This document shows positions 1 through 5,684 of a DNA stretch of 7,849 nucleotides, one piece after another. This DNA is from Flammeovirgaceae bacterium UBA4659 (GTDB lineage Bacteria > Bacteroidota > Bacteroidia > Cytophagales > Cyclobacteriaceae). The position numbers and the translations under genes are program-made. Every line of letters starts with the position of its first letter. Within the stretch, counting starts at the first letter, position 1. Under the pieces are notes generated by a model, which searched no databases, had not been told where the DNA came from, and saw only the letters and a list, made by a program, of their open reading frames with translations. The stretch covers positions 1 to 7,849 of the forward strand of contig DHLV01000264.1 of the NCBI GenBank assembly GCA_002405445.1, written 5' to 3'.

Positions 1-42
1 GAGCAACAAGGCGCAAACAATTGCAAGTCTCAACTTATTCAT
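1..42 (-). CDS. 5' end of a secreted/outer-membrane protein gene (partial)
   Basis: Reading from ATG at 42-40 towards the left edge gives 14 codons, MNKLRLAIVCALLL. A basic N-terminus followed by a hydrophobic run is the start of a Sec signal peptide. The rest lies outside the window. A promoter with an exact TATCTTTG element sits 25 bp upstream, which supports this start. In many Bacteroidota the gene after nadK encodes a DUF6089-type outer-membrane beta-barrel protein, followed by undecaprenyl diphosphate synthase and BamA. Identity as that family is inferred from position only; the visible residues cannot prove it. Confidence 0.6.
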   Translation of the reverse strand, partial: MNKLRLAIVCALLL

Positions 43-66
43 AAACGCGGGGCGTTGGGCAAAATG

Positions 67-96
67 CAAAGATAAAAATTATAACGAATTGACAAT
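67..96 (-). promoter_or_regulatory. Bacteroidota-type promoter for the partial gene at the left edge
   Basis: On the minus strand ATTG (96-93) is followed after 18 bases by TATCTTTG (74-67), an exact match to the Bacteroidota -7 consensus TAnnTTTG; the -33 element matches TTTG at three of four bases. Transcription would begin near 60-62, leaving a leader of about 20 bases before the ATG at 42. The AT-rich block lies between nadK and the next gene, so that gene can be expressed independently of the upstream operon. Confidence 0.5.
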
Positions 97-139
97 TATA
101 CCGCTGCCTGCAAAAAAGTAAGCGAGCCGCACCGGCAGT

Positions 140-1018
140 TTAGTTGCGTAAGTCCAAACCCCAATTTAGCTTTTGCCGCAGTGTGTTGAAGTAGTTTTGA
201 TTGCCCAACTGAACCAGCTTCACCTTAAACTTTTCTTTTGAAATCTTCAACTTCACGGAGTCGTCAACTGTCTCAAACCGCGAATCCAGCGAAACCATGT
301 ACTTTTTGCTGCGTCCTTCTATGGTGAGCGTAATCTCCGAGTCATCGTCAATCACAATGGGGCGCGTTCCCAGGTTGTGCGGGCTAACGGCCGTTAACAC
401 AAAACACTCTGATTGCGGATTGACCAACGGCCCTCCGCAGCTCAGCGAGTAGCCGGTGGATCCGGTTGGTGTAGCCACAATGAGCCCATCTGCCCAATAA
501 GAATTCAGCAGTTGACCATCCACATGTGCATGCACGGTAATCATGGACGAAGTGTCTTTTTTGGTGATGGTAAAGTCGTTGAGCGCAAAACTGAGGTTGT
601 CAAACAGCTTGGGTGTGGAGGTAAGCTTTAATACTGAGCGGCTGTCTATTTTGTAATCGCCATTGATCATCGCGTCCACCGCGTCTTCCATGTCATCGCG
701 GCTGTTGGTGGCCAAAAAGCCCAAACGCCCGGTGTTGATGCCCAAGATGGGCACCTCCGTTCGGCCGATGTACGTGACTGATTCAAGCAGGGTTCCGTCT
801 CCACCCAGCGAAAGAAAAAAATCGAGCGACCTCAGGCTGTCTCCCAGCTCGAAGGTCTTGAGCTTGTAACCCGCCACACGCGAAGTTTTGAATTGGCGCA
901 GGAATTTGGAGGAGACCCAAATCTCGGCTTCCGTTTTATTCAAATGATCCAACACCTTTTCGATAAAACGTGTGGATTTATTCTGAAAATCTTTTCCGTG
1001 AATGCCAATACGCTTCAT
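140..1018 (-). CDS. nadK: NAD kinase
   Basis: Cytoplasmic ATP-NAD kinase that phosphorylates NAD+ to NADP+, the source of the cell's NADP(H) pool. The 292-residue length is normal for the family. The GGDGT motif is at residues 72-76 with the catalytic Asp at 74, followed by GINTGRLGFL at 93-102. An ND pair at 147-148 stands where many relatives have NE. The glycine-rich block GLIVATPTGSTGYSLSCGGP is at 178-197, and the SPHNLGTRP segment at 212-220 is also typical. The ATG at 1018 gives a normal beta-strand start (KRIGIHG). The gene begins 9 bp after the stop of the CBS-domain gene and has no obvious Shine-Dalgarno sequence, so it is probably co-transcribed with the four genes before it. Family assignment is secure. 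Confidence 0.97.
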   Translation of the reverse strand: MKRIGIHGKDFQNKSTRFIEKVLDHLNKTEAEIWVSSKFLRQFKTSRVAGYKLKTFELGDSLRSLDFFLSLGGDGTLLESVTYIGRTEVPILGINTGRLGFLATNSRDDMEDAVDAMINGDYKIDSRSVLKLTSTPKLFDNLSFALNDFTITKKDTSSMITVHAHVDGQLLNSYWADGLIVATPTGSTGYSLSCGGPLVNPQSECFVLTAVSPHNLGTRPIVIDDDSEITLTIEGRSKKYMVSLDSRFETVDDSVKLKISKEKFKVKLVQLGNQNYFNTLRQKLNWGLDLRN

Positions 1019-1027
1019 GCCACTGGT

Positions 1028-1693
1028 TTAGATTTCGAGGTAGCGGAGCAGCAAATCGATCTTCTCTTTTTCGTGATCTTCGTGAGGGGTCTCTTTATAG
1101 CGGGCAATCACCCGGTAGTTGAACCGCTCCAGCGTTGCGATTATCCGCTTGATGTCAACTTGATTGATTTTTAACGTCAGTTTGATCTTACCTTTGTCCA
1201 TGGGGTCTTCTACCATGGTGCTGCTGATGATTTTGGCGTTGTTTTCTTCTACATACCGACTGATTTCAGCCAGCGAGTAGTCCACCAAATCCATCGACAG
1301 TACGATAATGGCCCCCGGCATTTGTACAGAAGCCGATTGGGCAAAAGTTGCAAGAATATCCTGAATAGTGATGACCCCTGCATATTGCCGGGCATCGTTG
1401 TGGACTGCTACGATCTGCAGTCTGTTGTCACCGGCTACTTTTAGAATTTCGTAAAAGTGAGCGTTTAGCGGCACCGAACATTTTTGTGCTGTCAGTTGAA
1501 AATCCGACAGTCGCTTTCCGATGTCGTTGGATTCAAGAATGATTTCTTCTGAAATGAACCCGAGGAGTTGACCATCGTCAACCACCGGCAAGTGGTTGCA
1601 TCGAAATTCCTCCATCCACACAATCGCCTTGTGGGCATCATCCGTCACCTTTAGCGGTGGTATCATGTGGTTGATCAGTTCTTCGGCTGTCAT
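1028..1693 (-). CDS. CBS-domain pair protein with C-terminal ACT-like domain
   Basis: A 221-residue soluble protein. Residues 1-55 (MTAEELINHM, then NHLPVVDD at 33-40 and GFISEE at 45-50) form one CBS motif. Residues about 65-118 (VPLNAHFYEIL, then LQIVAVHND and YAGVITIQDIL) form the second. CBS pairs usually bind adenine nucleotides or S-adenosylmethionine. Residues about 126-200 (GAIIVLSMDLVDYSLAEISR, then NAKIISSTM) have the beta-alpha-beta look of an ACT/ferredoxin-like regulatory domain. The tail at 201-221 is charged. The gene starts 5 bp after the hydrolase stop and ends 9 bp before nadK, an arrangement I recall from other Bacteroidota. A nucleotide- or amino-acid-sensing role linked to NADP synthesis is an inference; no catalytic domain is visible. 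Confidence 0.88.
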   Translation of the reverse strand: MTAEELINHMIPPLKVTDDAHKAIVWMEEFRCNHLPVVDDGQLLGFISEEIILESNDIGKRLSDFQLTAQKCSVPLNAHFYEILKVAGDNRLQIVAVHNDARQYAGVITIQDILATFAQSASVQMPGAIIVLSMDLVDYSLAEISRYVEENNAKIISSTMVEDPMDKGKIKLTLKINQVDIKRIIATLERFNYRVIARYKETPHEDHEKEKIDLLLRYLEI

Positions 1694-1698
1694 GCGGG

Positions 1699-2454
1699 TT
1701 AAGCTTTTACCAAAAAATCTTCGACTACCTTGTTGAACTTATCGGGGTGTTCCATCATGGGGGCATGGCAGCATCGATCGATAAACTTTAGCTCTGAGTG
1801 GGGTATCAACCTATTGAACTCATACGCCACCATAGGCGGTGTAATGGTGTCATTAAGGCCCCATACCAGCAAGGTGGGTACTTTGATGCCGGGCAGCTCC
1901 AATGCCAGGTTGTTGCGCTGCGCAGATTTGGCGATGGCCACAATGCGCATGCACTTGGGTATGCTTTTGGTGGTTTCAAATACCTCGTCTACCAATTCCT
2001 TGGAAGCCACGTTTGGATCATAAAATGTGTAGGCCACCCGTTCGCGGACGTAGTCGTAGCTTCCCCTGCGCGGATATGACCCTCCCATCGTGTTTTCAAA
2101 AAGCCCTGAGCTGCCGGTAAGGATCAACTTCGTCACCTTTTCAGAATTCTTGAGCGTGTAGAGGATGCCAACGTGGCCGCCCAGAGAGTTTCCCATGATC
2201 ATGAGTGTGTTGAGCTTCATCATTTCAACAAAACGCTCTGTAAACTCGCGCAACCCTTCGAGGCCTGCTTGTTTGATGGGCATTTCATAAATGGGTAACA
2301 TCGGGATGATCACCCGAAAGTGCTTCGAATAATGGGTTACCACACCCTCCCAGTTACTCAGGGCGCCAAATAAACCATGCAACAGCATGAGTACCCGGCC
2401 TTCACCCTCATCTACGTATTTGAATTCGCCTTGTTCTTTTACCAGCAGTGCCAT
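1699..2454 (-). CDS. alpha/beta-fold hydrolase
   Basis: A 251-residue cytoplasmic alpha/beta hydrolase without a signal peptide. Landmarks in order are the oxyanion-hole segment LLHGLFG (24-30), the nucleophile elbow GNSLGG (88-93) with Ser90, the acid turn WGLNDTITP (198-206) with Asp202, and the catalytic His230 in CCHAPMMEHP. The triad is complete, so an active esterase, lipase or C-C hydrolase is expected; the substrate cannot be read from sequence. The lid region (about 118-185) is moderate in size. The reading frame is open upstream of the ATG back through the 46-bp gap, but no better start codon is seen there. In related genomes a hydrolase of this type often sits near pdxJ and nadK; here pdxJ is absent and a CvpA gene precedes it. 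Confidence 0.9.
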   Translation of the reverse strand: MALLVKEQGEFKYVDEGEGRVLMLLHGLFGALSNWEGVVTHYSKHFRVIIPMLPIYEMPIKQAGLEGLREFTERFVEMMKLNTLMIMGNSLGGHVGILYTLKNSEKVTKLILTGSSGLFENTMGGSYPRRGSYDYVRERVAYTFYDPNVASKELVDEVFETTKSIPKCMRIVAIAKSAQRNNLALELPGIKVPTLLVWGLNDTITPPMVAYEFNRLIPHSELKFIDRCCHAPMMEHPDKFNKVVEDFLVKA

Positions 2455-2500
2455 GTAAGCCCGAGTAATTTTCTGATAAGTAACTAAAAATATCTGAACC

Positions 2501-3007
2501 TTAGAACTGTCTGAATATTTCTTTGAAAAAAGGCACCATGTTACCGGCCCATGCCGACATTTCGGGAGCCAGTTTGGCCACTTTCGGATACAAATACGAC
2601 CCGGAAGTCCAGTGGGGCGGAAGTGATACTTTCAACGAATCTGCCAGCCAAATCAAAACACTCAAACAAAACGCGTATTTGAGCATGCAGAGTGCGGCAC
2701 CCGCCACTGCGTCTACTTTTCCCAAAAAGGAAGCATCCATCAGGTGCTTGATTCGGTTACCAATGAGCAAAGTGGCCACCAGCACCAACACAAAAATGAG
2801 TGCAAACGCCAGGTAGGGCAGGTATGTTTTGTCTGCGTTGAACTGTTGCTGGAGTATTTGCATGCCCCAGGCGGTTAACTTGAAGCCAGCGAAAATTCCT
2901 AAAACGATTGCCAGAAAATAAAAAAGTTCATTCAAAAAACCGCGTTTGTATCCGAGGTAGGCAGCCAATGCCAACACCAACGCGATCACAATATCTGCGT
3001 TGCTCAA
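2501..3007 (-). CDS. CvpA-family integral membrane protein
   Basis: A 168-residue membrane protein. Four hydrophobic segments are visible at about 5-21, 27-49, 65-84 and 98-123, followed by a roughly 45-residue amphipathic C-terminal tail. The N-terminal pattern (NADIVIALVLALAAYLGYKR, then GFLNELF) is typical of CvpA/colicin V production family proteins, whose molecular role is still unclear. The first codon is TTG: its bases overlap the TGA stop of the preceding yqeY-like gene as TTGA. No in-frame ATG occurs until residue 49, inside the second membrane segment, so the TTG start is well supported and implies translational coupling. It is followed 46 bp later by the hydrolase gene. The family call is good; the function is unknown. 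Confidence 0.86.
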   Translation of the reverse strand: MSNADIVIALVLALAAYLGYKRGFLNELFYFLAIVLGIFAGFKLTAWGMQILQQQFNADKTYLPYLAFALIFVLVLVATLLIGNRIKHLMDASFLGKVDAVAGAALCMLKYAFCLSVLIWLADSLKVSLPPHWTSGSYLYPKVAKLAPEMSAWAGNMVPFFKEIFRQF

Positions 3008-3456
3008 GGTGCGAGTAATTTCTTCACCAACTCTGAAATCAATTTGCCCTCCGCCTTGCCGGCCAGGGCCTTGGTGGCGGTTCCCATCACTTTCCCCATG
3101 TCTTGCGGGCCTTTGGCACCTACCTGTTCAATGATTTTTTTAAGCTCTGCCTCTACCTCAGCTTCCGCAAGTTGCTTGGGTAAGTAACGGGCGATGATCG
3201 CCAATTGGAAATTTTCTTTCTCTGCCAAATCCGTCCGCCCTTCCTTTTGAAAAATCTCTGCAGATTCTTTGCGCTGTTTTGCAGCCTTCATCAGGATTTT
3301 GTTCTCAGTATCTGAGGCAATATCACCGCTTCCTCCTTTTTCCGTTTCGGCCAGCAGTATCATGCTTTTGATGCTGCGCAGCGCCTCCAATTCTTCCTTG
3401 TTTTTGGCAAGCATTGCCTTTTTGATGTCGTTATCGATTTGTTGTTTTAAGGTCAT
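3004..3456 (-). CDS. yqeY: GatB/YqeY-domain protein
   Basis: A 150-residue, mostly helical cytoplasmic protein related to the C-terminal tail of the tRNA amidotransferase subunit GatB. The N-terminus MTLKQQIDNDIKKAMLAKNK (1-20), EALRSIKSMILLAE (24-37), IIARYLPKQL (87-96) and MGKVMGTATKALAGKAEGK (120-138) are the family's conserved blocks. Free-standing YqeY has been suggested to take part in tRNA or amidotransferase metabolism, but its role is unproven. The frame is open upstream for 39 more codons to an ATG at 3573. The ATG at 3456 was chosen because it starts the family's usual N-terminus and because the upstream part covers the promoter and the dyad. It is the first gene of the minus-strand operon and overlaps the CvpA gene by 4 bp. 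Confidence 0.93.
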   Translation of the reverse strand: MTLKQQIDNDIKKAMLAKNKEELEALRSIKSMILLAETEKGGSGDIASDTENKILMKAAKQRKESAEIFQKEGRTDLAEKENFQLAIIARYLPKQLAEAEVEAELKKIIEQVGAKGPQDMGKVMGTATKALAGKAEGKLISELVKKLLAP

Positions 3457-3477
3457 AGTTGATTGATTTTGGACGTG

Positions 3478-3507
3478 TAAATTTACGCAACAGCGAGAAA
3501 CAACAAA
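3478..3507 (-). promoter_or_regulatory. Bacteroidota-type promoter for the yqeY-cvpA-hydrolase-CBS-nadK operon
   Basis: On the minus strand TTTG (3507-3504) is followed after 18 bases by TAAATTTA (3485-3478), which differs from TAnnTTTG only at the last base. Transcription would begin near 3471-3473, about 15-18 bases before the ATG at 3456. No other site of comparable quality was found before the internal genes, whose spacings are -4, 46, 5 and 9 bp, so this may drive the whole five-gene unit. Confidence 0.45.
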
Positions 3508-3540
3508 CCTGCACAAGTTGTTTTTGCCCGGCACAGGCCT

Positions 3541-3560
3541 TGTGTGCATGTATGTACACA
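3541..3560. promoter_or_regulatory. 20-bp dyad, possible operator in the divergent intergenic region
   Basis: TGTGTGCATGTATGTACACA is an interrupted palindrome: TGTGT and ACACA form the outer arms and CAT/ATG the inner arms, with 16 of 20 positions symmetric. It lies 39 bp before the transporter ATG and 34 bp upstream of the minus-strand promoter. That is a natural place for a dimeric helix-turn-helix regulator. The TGTG...CACA ends recall CRP/FNR-type sites, but no regulator gene is present, so the factor is unknown. Confidence 0.35.
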
Positions 3561-3592
3561 TTCGCACGGTCACTTGTTTTTTTCTACTTTAG
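3561..3592 (+). promoter_or_regulatory. weak promoter candidate for the transporter-acyltransferase unit
   Basis: TTCG (3561-3564), 20 bases, then TACTTTAG (3585-3592) fits the Bacteroidota pattern TTTG / TAnnTTTG with one mismatch in each element. The second element ends only 6 bases before the ATG at 3599, so the transcript would have almost no leader or none. It directly abuts the 3541-3560 dyad. The match could be chance. Confidence 0.25.
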
Positions 3593-3598
3593 CCTGTG

Positions 3599-4513
3599 AT
3601 GAACAGCATCGATGCCATACGGCTCAACTTCAATCCGCAAAGCCTTCAGGTGCTCAATTGGATTTTGGCGTTCCTCATGTTTGGCGTGGCACTCGAGTTA
3701 AAGTGGATCGATTTCGTTCGGTTAAAGGACAACCCGAGGGCCTCGTGGGTGGGTATTGCATCACAGTTTTTGCTGCTGCCGGCCATCACCTTTTTGTTGG
3801 TATGGGTGTTGCAGCCACACCCCAGTCTGGCGCTGGGCATGCTGTTGGTGGCAGCGTGCCCGGGTGGCAACATCAGTAACTTCCTTACACACCTGGCCGG
3901 TGGCAACACGGCATTGTCCATCAGTTTAACTGCCGTAGGCACGGTGTTGGCCATCTTTACCACGCCCGTCAACATTAGTGTATGGGCAGGGCTATATGCG
4001 CCCACCTCCGGGTTGTTGCGGGAAGTCTCTTTAGACCCCCTGAGCATGATCGAAACCATCGTCACACTGGTAGGTCTTCCGCTTGTATTGGGCATGCTTG
4101 TCAATTACTTTTTTCCGCGGGCAGCGGAGTTGATTTCCAAAGGTGTCAAGCCCATGTCGGTGCTCATTTTTCTCGCCTTCATCGCAATGGCCTTTTTCAA
4201 CAACTACCAGCATTTTGTTGAGCACATCGGCAAGGTGGCTTTTTTGGTGCCCGTTCACAATGCAATTGCTCTGGGCATTGGCTTCTTTGCAGCGAGGTGG
4301 GCGGGGCTGTCGTTGGCAGACCAGCACACCATCAGCATCGAAACGGGCATACAGAACTCGGGCCTGGGACTCATCCTGATCTTTCGTTTTTTTGATGGCA
4401 TGGGGGGCATGGCACTGGTAGCAGCGTGGTGGGGCATTTGGCACATCGTGTCCGGCCTGGTGTTGTCGCTATTGTGGGCGCGTTGGAAACCGGCAGCAAC
4501 TTTGGCCAAATGA
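3599..4513 (+). CDS. bile acid:sodium symporter (BASS) family transporter
   Basis: A 304-residue inner-membrane protein with about nine to ten hydrophobic segments over its whole length, the usual BASS size. Family marks are FGVALELKWIDF (28-39), the unwound-helix motif CPGGNISN (87-94) and ETGIQNSGLG (248-257). Glu248 and Gln252 in the last motif correspond by motif to sodium-ligand residues of the bacterial ASBT homologue. It should import an organic anion with Na+; bacterial members carry bile acids, pantoate, pyruvate or other organic acids, and the substrate here cannot be told. GTG at 3596 directly precedes the ATG at 3599, so the start could be one codon earlier. The stop overlaps the acyltransferase start as ATGA, which implies coupled translation. 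Confidence 0.92.
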   Translation: MNSIDAIRLNFNPQSLQVLNWILAFLMFGVALELKWIDFVRLKDNPRASWVGIASQFLLLPAITFLLVWVLQPHPSLALGMLLVAACPGGNISNFLTHLAGGNTALSISLTAVGTVLAIFTTPVNISVWAGLYAPTSGLLREVSLDPLSMIETIVTLVGLPLVLGMLVNYFFPRAAELISKGVKPMSVLIFLAFIAMAFFNNYQHFVEHIGKVAFLVPVHNAIALGIGFFAARWAGLSLADQHTISIETGIQNSGLGLILIFRFFDGMGGMALVAAWWGIWHIVSGLVLSLLWARWKPAATLAK

Positions 4514-5463
4514 TACACCGATTCTTTTTTGATCTGCTGCGGGTTTACGTGTGGGCCGGCCTGCACGTCTTCTATCGTCACATCAAAATAACAGGGGCAC
4601 GCCAAGTGCCAACGGGGGCGGTGCTGTTTACAGCCAATCACCAAAACGCATTTATGGATGCCCTGCTGGTGGTGTGCTCATCGGGGCGCTATACGCACTT
4701 TCTTGCAAGAGCGGATATCTTCAAAAAAGGCTGGGCAAAAATGCTGCTTTGGTCCATCAACATCCTTCCCGTTTATCGGGTGCGCGATGGGTGGCAGTCG
4801 CTGGGCCAAAACCATTCCTCATTTCAAGCCTGTGCGCGAGTGCTGCAAAAGCAGCAGGCGGTGGTCATTTTTCCGGAGGGCAACCATGGCAGCGCGCGGT
4901 GTTTGCGACCGTTGAGTAAAGGTTTTACGCGTGTGGCTTTTGAGGCGCTGCGGGCAAACCCCCGATTGCCGTTGCATATTGTGCCCGTAGGTTTGAATTA
5001 CTCCCACCCAACGGCAGCACGCAGTGCCGTGCACGTAATCTACGGCACCGCACTCAATGCCAATCAATTTTTTGAAATGGGCGAGGTGCAGGGCGCAAAG
5101 GCGCTGCGCGAAGCATTACGCCAGGCGCTTCAACCTTTGATTACCCACCTGCCTGAAGAAAAAAAATCGCTGAAAGCGCACTGGAAAGACCGGCCTGTTG
5201 ATTTTCTGCAGCCCGGGGAAGTCAATGCATGGATTGCCGACCAGGCAATGCCCCTGCCGATGCGAGTGCCAACACCTGATGTGGCAGGCATGCTGCTGCG
5301 CACATTGTTTTTGCCGTTTGTGTTGGTTTGGTACGCGTGGGATGCCAAGATCAAAGACCGCGTGTTTGTTGCATCGCTCAAGTTTGCGTACGCCTGGGTT
5401 GTCGCAAGCGCTGGCATTGTTTTGCTTTTGCTGGTGCTGGTGATCAGTTGTATCTGGCGGTGA
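4510..5463 (+). CDS. PlsC-type glycerolipid (lysophospholipid) acyltransferase, HX5D subtype
   Basis: A 317-residue membrane-associated acyltransferase that should transfer a fatty acyl group to a glycerolipid or related acceptor. Motif I is NHQNAFMD (43-50), with His44 and Asp50 five residues apart instead of the HX4D of E. coli PlsC. Motif II is probably ARADIF...LPVYRVRDG (67-94), motif III is FPEG (121-124) and motif IV is VPVGLNY (158-164). All the core blocks are present, so it is likely active. Two hydrophobic segments at about 262-277 and 293-315 form a C-terminal membrane anchor. ATG at 4510 is preferred over an upstream ATG at 4426 because it gives the exact ATGA overlap with the transporter stop and a normal N-terminus. 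The acceptor (G3P, LPA or a cell-surface lipid) is not determined. Confidence 0.9.
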   Translation: MIHRFFFDLLRVYVWAGLHVFYRHIKITGARQVPTGAVLFTANHQNAFMDALLVVCSSGRYTHFLARADIFKKGWAKMLLWSINILPVYRVRDGWQSLGQNHSSFQACARVLQKQQAVVIFPEGNHGSARCLRPLSKGFTRVAFEALRANPRLPLHIVPVGLNYSHPTAARSAVHVIYGTALNANQFFEMGEVQGAKALREALRQALQPLITHLPEEKKSLKAHWKDRPVDFLQPGEVNAWIADQAMPLPMRVPTPDVAGMLLRTLFLPFVLVWYAWDAKIKDRVFVASLKFAYAWVVASAGIVLLLLVLVISCIWR

Positions 5464-5684
5464 TCTCAAAAATGCTGATCGCCTGGGTGAGGTTGCCGAA
5501 ACCTTGTTCTCGATGCTACCGGTACTCAGCTCAAAAATATTTGTTGATGGCATGTTCAAGTTTTTATTCGTGATGCAAAGCGGATTTTAAAACCATACCC
5601 GTAGGGATTTCGGGCAAAAAAATCCAACGCAGCAGAATGGCTCAACGTGCTGGAAATTCCCGAAAGGTGTTTTTGGGATGGCTT
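5464..5684. other. convergent intergenic spacer, no convincing gene
   Basis: This 221-bp spacer lies between the converging ends of the acyltransferase gene and the propeller gene. Its first part (5462-5590) is open on the plus strand in a frame one base off the acyltransferase frame, ending at TAA 5588-5590, with no good start. The right part holds a nested inverted repeat (GGATTTT at 5582-5588 with AAAATCC at 5619-5625, enclosing CCCG 5598-5601 and CGGG 5611-5614) and a short hairpin at 5658-5678. No classical GC-stem plus T-tract terminator is seen for either gene. Confidence 0.6.
5658..5678 (-). terminator. weak hairpin just after the propeller-protein stop
   Basis: TCCCGAAA (5658-5665) pairs with TTTTGGGA (5671-5678) over 8 bp with one G-T wobble and a 5-base loop. 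It begins 6 bases beyond the TAG stop at 5687-5685 on the minus strand. The bases after the stem (ATTTCCAG on the minus strand) lack a proper T tract, so it may be a poor terminator, a 3'-end protecting hairpin or chance. Confidence 0.25.

Noticed and set aside
97..139. Possible terminator after nadK (GCCG/CGGC stem then TTTTTT on the minus strand)
   Set aside because: The stem is only 4 bp with a 3-base loop, and the T run begins about 9 bases after it, so it does not form a credible intrinsic terminator.
3457..3573. 39-codon N-terminal extension of the YqeY-like protein from an ATG at 3573
   Set aside because: The extension lacks family similarity, is Cys/Arg-rich, and covers the promoter candidate and most of the 3541-3560 dyad; the start at 3456 gives the family's normal 150-residue protein.
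4031..4444. Long minus-strand frame inside the transporter gene
   Set aside because: It is antisense to a clearly assigned BASS gene and its composition (Cys/His/Lys-rich) is that of a shadow frame.
4426..4509. 28-codon N-terminal extension of the acyltransferase from an ATG at 4426
   Set aside because: It lies wholly inside the transporter's coding region in another frame and has no acyltransferase-like sequence; the ATGA overlap at 4510-4513 is the natural start.
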